A stretch of 64,000 bases of DNA from NCBI GenBank assembly GCA_959020715.1, contig CAUESV010000008.1:1-64000 (forward strand), in the 5' to 3' direction. Below the pieces are notes generated by a model that saw only the letters and a list, made by a program, of their open reading frames with translations, did no database searches and was not told the DNA's origin. Positions 59,396-64,000 of this stretch are shown in pieces (position 1 is the first letter of the stretch; every line of letters begins with the position of its first letter). Origin of the DNA: an uncultured Collinsella sp. Its GTDB lineage: Bacteria; Actinomycetota; Coriobacteriia; Coriobacteriales; Coriobacteriaceae. Both the position numbers and the translations under genes were made by a program.

Positions 59396-60748
59396 TTAGC
59401 TCTGAGCTCGCACGCGAGCGGCGCCGAGTTCGGTCAGATGGTATTTCTGGCCATGCTTGATGACCAAGCCGGCCTGCGCCAAGTCATTGAGCGTGCGTGA
59501 CCAAGTGGGGGCCGAGTTTCCAAACGCCCTCGCCAGATCGGTTGCACCGCACGCTTGATTTTGTGCCAGATAGCCCAGCGCGGCGTTGCCGCGATCGCTT
59601 ACGAACACGTCCGGTTTTGGCTGCGCATACTGATTTGCTGCATTAGGATACATCATTTGAGCTGCTGGTTGTTGAGAACTCTGCACCGGCGGCATTTGCT
59701 GTTGAAAACTTTGAGGCCACTGTTGGTAAGGCTGCGGAGGCACCTGCTGGGCCCAGAGGTTGTACTGCTGCTGTGGCATCTGCTGGTACGGCTGCTGATA
59801 TCCCTGCTGGTACTGCTGCGGGAACTGCTGGCCATAACCCAGTGGCGGCATCTGATGATATGGATATCCCTGTTGGTTCGGCTGATAACCCATTTGCTGG
59901 CCACCCGGTGCCCCCGTCGCCTGCTGCATTGTTGCTGTATCCTGATCCGCCAGCGGCATGGCCTCTGGCATGTTTGGCGGCATCGACATCGATGCCGCCT
60001 GGGGCTCTTGTGTAGGAAGCATTCCGGCCTGCTGCATCTGTCCCACGGGGGGCTGCATCTGCTGCGTTGCCATGGGCTGCTGCGCAAAAGCTCCCGGCAG
60101 GGGATATGTGGGATGCTCCGTCTCGGGCCGTACAGCAGCACCGCGTCCGCCGGCACGCTCGATTTCCTGCACGCGTTTAGGGTTCAGGCTTACCGTAACC
60201 ACGGTGCCGTTGCCCATGTTGTCCTCGATGGATACGGCGCCGCCGGCGTTTTCCAAATACTCCTGCACCATGGGAAACCCTGCTCCGGTTCCACGGATAT
60301 AGCGCTTCATCTTGCTGTTTGCGCTGGTAACGCCAAAGTCGAAAGCACGTTCCTTGTCGTCGATGCCGGGTCCTTGGTCAGCAAAGCGGATGGTGTCTCC
60401 GCCGTCCAGAATCGAGATGATGGGCTCGGCAAAGTGTGCGTGGATAAAGTTTTCGACAATCTCGCGGATGACCATGAGCGAGATATGGCCACCTTGTTCT
60501 TTCATGCACTGGTAGACGGTGTTGGTCGTCTCTTCCAAATACGTGCGGACATCTTGCGGATCAATGACGATCACACGCGGTGTCGACAGCATGTCGTCAT
60601 AGACGGCGATGCGCGCGGCGTACATGGCTTTTGGCGCCTGCGTGGTCGTCTGCTCGCCTTCCTCACGCTCTTCGCGCACGCCGGTGATGTGCTCGTTGTC
60701 GGGTGCCGGGTCTCCGGAATCGACCATGGTGTAAAAGTCGTCAGACAT
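59396..60748 (-). CDS. GHKL ATPase with Q/P-rich prion-like linker and winged-helix domain
   Basis: A 450-residue protein lying between dnaA (15 bp downstream) and rpmH. Residues ~50-190 form a GHKL ATPase of the SpoIIAB/RsbW kind: N-box IREIVEN (Glu96, Asn100), G1 DQGPGID (124-130), G2 GTGAGF (153-158), then MGNGTVVTV. Residues ~212-380 are low complexity, dominated by Gln, Pro, Tyr and Met. Residues ~381-450 are a winged helix (ALGYLAQNQACGATDLARAFG.S.PTWSRTLNDLAQAGLV). Role not known; origin location and DNA-binding domain suggest control of replication or dnaA expression, which is inference. ATG 60748 has a weak ribosome-binding site. Confidence 0.8.
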   Translation of the reverse strand: MSDDFYTMVDSGDPAPDNEHITGVREEREEGEQTTTQAPKAMYAARIAVYDDMLSTPRVIVIDPQDVRTYLEETTNTVYQCMKEQGGHISLMVIREIVENFIHAHFAEPIISILDGGDTIRFADQGPGIDDKERAFDFGVTSANSKMKRYIRGTGAGFPMVQEYLENAGGAVSIEDNMGNGTVVTVSLNPKRVQEIERAGGRGAAVRPETEHPTYPLPGAFAQQPMATQQMQPPVGQMQQAGMLPTQEPQAASMSMPPNMPEAMPLADQDTATMQQATGAPGGQQMGYQPNQQGYPYHQMPPLGYGQQFPQQYQQGYQQPYQQMPQQQYNLWAQQVPPQPYQQWPQSFQQQMPPVQSSQQPAAQMMYPNAANQYAQPKPDVFVSDRGNAALGYLAQNQACGATDLARAFGNSAPTWSRTLNDLAQAGLVIKHGQKYHLTELGAARVRAQS

Positions 60749-61093
60749 GCCGCTCGCAATCTTTCAAAAGGTTTCGAACAAATAGTAGCTCACTGTGCAA
60801 TGTTTCTCATCTTTCGACAACTTTTCAAAACCTGTTGAAAACTTTGGAAAACGGACGAAAAGTTCTCAACATTGCCAACATGACCTGTTGAAAACTCGAT
60901 GAAATATCGTGAAAAGTTGTCATACACCGCTAAATCGAGCTCGGCTTATGCGGGAACCGTGTGAACTGCGCAACCTTTTACCTTTGATTTCTTGACATTT
61001 GAACATTGATTTCCCTACAATCTTCAAGCTCACGTGTCTATATCTGCGTCCGCGCCCCCGCGGACACTCGAAATGCAGCAGGAGGAACTTAAG
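60749..61093. other. Gap before rpmH, candidate origin part 2 and divergent promoters
   Basis: Contains TGTTGAAAA (60833-60841 and 60886-60894), the inverse of TTTTCAACA, plus near matches TTTCGAACA (60772-60780), TTTCGACAA (60812-60820), TTTTCAAAA (60822-60830) and TTCTCAACA (60863-60871). Such clustering suggests DnaA binding. The right third should hold the rpmH promoter (TTGACA around 60992-60997 is a possible -35). Confidence 0.55.
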
Positions 61094-61228
61094 ATGAAGC
61101 GTACGTATCAGCCTAATAAGCGTAAGCGTGCCAAGACCCATGGCTTCCGTGCCCGTATGGCCACTAAGGGTGGTCGTGCCGTGCTCGCCCGTCGTCGCGC
61201 CAAGGGCCGCAAGCGTCTCACTGTCTAG
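61094..61228 (+). CDS. rpmH: 50S ribosomal protein L34
   Basis: A 44-residue bL34: MKRTYQPNKRKRAKTHGFR start and GRAVLARRRAKGRKRLTV end. aggagg lies eight bases before ATG 61094. Confidence 0.98.
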   Translation: MKRTYQPNKRKRAKTHGFRARMATKGGRAVLARRRAKGRKRLTV

Positions 61229-61248
61229 CAGCGATACACACATCTCGC

Positions 61249-61587
61249 ATGAAGACTATTAAGTCTCGGCAAGATTTCGAGCATGTGTTCAGTCAGGGGC
61301 GTCGTTTCAATCACCCTCTGATTCGAATGACCATATGTGAATCGGTTGGCGAAGGCGACTCCGGAAGGGTCGCCTTCGTTGGTGCTAAACGGCTCGGTTG
61401 TGCTGTCGTGCGCAACCGTTCTAAGCGTGTGATGCGCGAGGCCGCCCGCAGCTGTGGATTTCCCGTTGCGGGTTATGACATCATCTTGTTCGCAACTCCC
61501 AAGACGAGGGTTTCCTCGCCGCAGGAGATGGACAAGGCGTTGCGTTCGCTTATGAAACGCGCCGGCGTTGCCGGGGAGGAGCGATGA
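61249..61587 (+). CDS. rnpA: Ribonuclease P protein component
   Basis: A 112-residue protein subunit of RNase P. FEHVFSQGRRF, and the RNR motif region KRLGCAVVRNRSKRVMREAAR are present. It follows rpmH by 20 bp and overlaps yidD by four bases. Confidence 0.96.
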   Translation: MKTIKSRQDFEHVFSQGRRFNHPLIRMTICESVGEGDSGRVAFVGAKRLGCAVVRNRSKRVMREAARSCGFPVAGYDIILFATPKTRVSSPQEMDKALRSLMKRAGVAGEER

Positions 61588-61808
61588 GCAATCACGTTTT
61601 GCGACGTGTTGCCATCGCTCCTATTCGCATATATCAACAGGTTATTTCGCCCTTATTGCCTGACGCCTGCATTTATTACCCAACGTGCTCGCAATACGCC
61701 GTCCAGGCGATTGAGAAGCACGGCGTTTTGAGAGGCTGCTGGCTTGCCGTGAGGCGCATCGCTCGCTGCAATCCCCTGCACGTCGGCGGTTATGACCCTG
61801 TGCCCTAG
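61584..61808 (+). CDS. yidD: Membrane protein insertion efficiency factor YidD
   Basis: A 74-residue protein with the family pattern: IRIYQQVISPLLPDACIYYPTCSQYAVQAIEKHG and CNPLHVGGYDPVP. ATGA overlap with rnpA indicates coupling. Amphipathic N-terminal helix should sit on the membrane. Confidence 0.95.
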   Translation: MSNHVLRRVAIAPIRIYQQVISPLLPDACIYYPTCSQYAVQAIEKHGVLRGCWLAVRRIARCNPLHVGGYDPVP

Positions 61809-61837
61809 CGGGCACTCGCTATCGGAGGAAAACTTAC

Positions 61838-62608
61838 ATGTGGGATTGGATCGTTAACATCCTTTTCGAGCTGCTCAAGCTCATCCAGACCTTTGCGGTC
61901 GACTGGGGCCTGTCCATCATCATCCTGGTGGTCATCATCCGTCTGCTGTTGACGCCGCTCATGCTCAAGTCGACTAAGTCGACGGCTCGTATGCAGGTGC
62001 TGCAGCCCAAGATGCTCGAGATTCAGGAGCGCTATGCCGACGATCCTCAGCGTCAGGCCGAGGAGATGCAGAAGTTCTACAGCGAGAACAAGTTCAATCC
62101 GCTGGCCGGCTGTCTGCCGCTTCTGATTCAGATGCCTATCCTGTTCGCCCTGTTTACGCTGCTGCGTAACCTGCCGCAGTACTTTAACGACGGCACGTTC
62201 TCGTTCTTCAACATCCTGCCCGACCTGACCACCACGCCGAGCGCTTCCTTTGCCGATGGCTTTATGGTTGCGCTGCCTGCGCTGGTTTGCCTGATTCTGT
62301 TTGCCGTTCTCACCTTGATTCCGCAGCTTTATATGTCGCGCAATCAAACTGGCCAGCAGGCCCAAAGCATGCGCATGATGGCCGTCGTCATGACCGTCAT
62401 GATGCTTTGGATGGGTTGGAGCCTGCCCGTCGGCGTTCTGCTGTACTACGATGTGTCTTCTGCCTGGCAGGTTATCCAGCAGATCTTCGTGACGCAGAAG
62501 GTTATCGACAAGGCTAAGTCCGATGAGGAGGAGCGTCTTAAGAACGCTCCGCTGCAGGTTGAGGTCACTCGTCGCGAGAAGAAGCCGCGCCCGCACAAGA
62601 AGAAGTAG
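61838..62608 (+). CDS. yidC: Membrane protein insertase YidC
   Basis: A 256-residue Oxa1/YidC core of Gram-positive type without the large periplasmic domain. Five to six helices; conserved Arg in VVIIRLLLTPLM lines the insertion groove, followed by coiled region MQVLQPKMLEIQERY and GCLPLLIQMPILFALFTLLR. Basic tail RREKKPRPHKKK. No lipobox. ggagg precedes the ATG. Confidence 0.96.
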   Translation: MWDWIVNILFELLKLIQTFAVDWGLSIIILVVIIRLLLTPLMLKSTKSTARMQVLQPKMLEIQERYADDPQRQAEEMQKFYSENKFNPLAGCLPLLIQMPILFALFTLLRNLPQYFNDGTFSFFNILPDLTTTPSASFADGFMVALPALVCLILFAVLTLIPQLYMSRNQTGQQAQSMRMMAVVMTVMMLWMGWSLPVGVLLYYDVSSAWQVIQQIFVTQKVIDKAKSDEEERLKNAPLQVEVTRREKKPRPHKKK

Positions 62609-62652
62609 TGGGATATCAATCTTATTTAGGTACCTAACTTTTGGAGTACGTT

Positions 62653-63222
62653 ATGTCTGAAGAGATCATCGAGGATATGCTTGAGGAGGTTGCCCCGCAG
62701 GTTGCGGGCGATTATCCCGAGATTGCACAGCGCTACAAGGCTGGTGAAGAGCTGACCGATGAGGAGCTCGACACCATTGCCGATGTTGCGATTTCCATCC
62801 TGCGTTCCATCCTTTCGCACTTCGATGCCGCCAACTCTCCTATCGATGAGTATGAGGGCGACGAGGGTGAGCTGATTTTGGATGTAACGGCTCCCGACCT
62901 TGCTGTTCTTATTGGCCGTCATGGTCGCACTCTTGATGCCCTTCAGGTTATGTTCTCTTTGCTGGTGAGCCGCAAGCTTGGCTTTAGGTATCCGGTTGTA
63001 GTGGACGTCGAGGGATACAAGAGCCGCCGTCAGGACAAGGTTGCCTCCATGGCTCAGTCTGCTGCCGAGCGTGCCATCCGCACTCATAAGAGTGTTTCGC
63101 TTCCGCCCATGAATGCCTATGAGCGCCGACTGGTTCACATTGCACTTCGTGGCAATGATGCCGTCGATACTCATTCTGAGGGTTCTGACCCTGATCGCCA
63201 TGTGGTGATTGTTGCTCGATAA
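62653..63222 (+). CDS. jag: KH/R3H RNA-binding protein Jag
   Basis: A 189-residue RNA-binding protein. Residues ~1-50 are acidic helix rather than a clear Jag_N domain; KH domain ~75-140 with GRHGRTLDALQ; R3H ~140-185 with LPPMNAYERRLVHIAL. ATG 62653 preferred over TTG 62641 because of ggag spacing. Conserved partner of yidC. Confidence 0.93.
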   Translation: MSEEIIEDMLEEVAPQVAGDYPEIAQRYKAGEELTDEELDTIADVAISILRSILSHFDAANSPIDEYEGDEGELILDVTAPDLAVLIGRHGRTLDALQVMFSLLVSRKLGFRYPVVVDVEGYKSRRQDKVASMAQSAAERAIRTHKSVSLPPMNAYERRLVHIALRGNDAVDTHSEGSDPDRHVVIVAR

Positions 63223-63242
63223 TCTACTCGAGCTTATGCTTA

Positions 63243-63272
63243 GGGGACGTGGTTTCCACGTCCCCTTTTTTT
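63243..63272 (+). terminator. Terminator after jag
   Basis: ggggacgtgg ttt ccacgtcccc followed by seven T; shares the GGGGACGT core with other palindromes. Confidence 0.9.
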
Positions 63273-63318
63273 GTCAAAAGTTCTCGATACACTGATTTTT
63301 GTCAGAAAGGAGCTTTCG

Positions 63319-64000
63319 TTGTTAGTACTTACTGATCAGCAGGCTGACGAGATGTTGAACCGTCTAACTTCCTATTGCAAAGAGTATTCCTTGAGCGTAA
63401 CTGATGTTGAACTGAGGAAATGTATTCAGCATTTGGATTTGGTTCTGGAAACAAATAAGACTACGAATCTTACCCGTATTCTTAACGTAGAAGATGCTGC
63501 GGTACTTCATATCCTTGACTCACTTGTTTTGCTTCCCTATATCAATAAGGCTCCTGAGGGAGCTTTGCTCGATATGGGAACAGGTGCGGGCTTCCCTGGT
63601 ATTCCGTTAACCATAACCACGCATCGTAAAGCTACTTATATTGACTCTGTTGGCAAGAAGGTTGATGCTGTCAATTCTTTTGTCCATGTTCTTGGATTGA
63701 AACATGCTCATGCCGTTCATGATCGTCTTGAAGAATATGCTCGAAGCCATAAGAAACAGTTCTCTGTCGTAACCGCCCGCGCACTGGCCCCTCTACCGAT
63801 TCTTGTTGAGTATGCGGCTCCGTACCTCAAGGATGGAGGGTTATTTGTTATCACCAAGGGCAATCCATCAGAAGAGGAGCTTGCCTCTGGCATGTCAGCT
63901 GCTAAGATCTGCGGTTTCACTTCGCTTCTGAATGACGCAATCGATTTGCCTGAAGGCCTGGGTCACAGGGAGTTCATTGTTCTTAAGAAGAGTCATTCAG
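63319..64000 (+). CDS. rsmG: 16S rRNA (guanine-N7)-methyltransferase RsmG, cut by window end
   Basis: Begins at TTG 63319, six bases after aaaggag, and runs open to the window edge (227 codons seen). SAM-binding motif LDMGTGAGFPGIPLT (~75-90), TNLTRI near 50 and VVTARALAPLPILVEYAAPYL match RsmG, which methylates G527 of 16S rRNA. Its codons are visibly more A/T-rich than those of genes to the left. The 3' end is missing. Confidence 0.9.
   Translation, partial: MLVLTDQQADEMLNRLTSYCKEYSLSVTDVELRKCIQHLDLVLETNKTTNLTRILNVEDAAVLHILDSLVLLPYINKAPEGALLDMGTGAGFPGIPLTITTHRKATYIDSVGKKVDAVNSFVHVLGLKHAHAVHDRLEEYARSHKKQFSVVTARALAPLPILVEYAAPYLKDGGLFVITKGNPSEEELASGMSAAKICGFTSLLNDAIDLPEGLGHREFIVLKKSHS

Overview
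The window (about 60% G+C by eye) looks like an origin-proximal stretch of an Actinomycetota gut anaerobe of the class Coriobacteriia, most likely Collinsella or a close relative. The basis is the conserved order rsmG-jag-yidC-yidD-rnpA-rpmH / dnaA-dnaN-recF-dciA-gyrB-gyrA, the sortase-anchored surface proteins, the membrane-LuxR regulator type and the style of intergenic palindromes. The genus is an inference; no 16S rRNA gene is present. Nearly all genes left of ~61 kb are on the minus strand and all genes right of it on the plus strand, so transcription runs away from a replication origin near 57.4-61.1 kb.

Layout. 0-5.2 kb: three exported proteins with near-identical signal peptides (two tandem sortase-substrate beta-helix proteins and a short degenerate relative) and a plus-strand six-helix membrane/LuxR regulator. 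5.2-8.9 kb: a polar amino-acid ABC importer operon ending in a cytidylate-kinase-like gene. 9-15.5 kb: yqeY, a PrsA-like foldase, a lone PTS IIA protein and purF, purM-purN. 15.8-19.1 kb: a CmpB-family membrane protein and purE-sortase B-MoaE-like. 19.3-25.7 kb: a 2137-residue cell-wall-anchored GH31 glycosidase with CBM, dockerin-like, cohesin-like and FIVAR modules. 26.6-31.5 kb: carAB. 31.7-41.4 kb: ABC exporter with partner, NUDIX hydrolase, purD, purA, and the rpsF-ssb-rpsR-rplI-dnaB block. 41.9-45.6 kb: two tRNA-Ser genes, a nuclease-like gene bracketed by inverted palindromic elements, a TRIC-family channel and an exported polymer-forming protein. 45.7-49.5 kb: typA, two small unknowns, a bifunctional-nuclease-family gene and a tRNA Ile-Ala-Ile cluster. 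49.8-60.7 kb: gyrA, gyrB, dciA, recF, dnaN, dnaA and an unusual GHKL-ATPase/Q-P-rich/winged-helix protein. 61.1-64 kb: rpmH, rnpA, yidD, yidC, jag and an incomplete rsmG.

The genes serve replication initiation and topology, purine and carbamoyl-phosphate synthesis, translation, membrane insertion, and a host-facing surface layer (sortase B, GH31, beta-helix proteins). The most unusual items are the GHKL/prion-like/winged-helix protein wedged between dnaA and rpmH, the nuclease-like cassette flanked by inverted palindromes, the modular GH31 enzyme, and many long intergenic palindromes, several of which share a GGGACAG/GGGACGT core. No CRISPR array, rRNA gene or transposase was seen.
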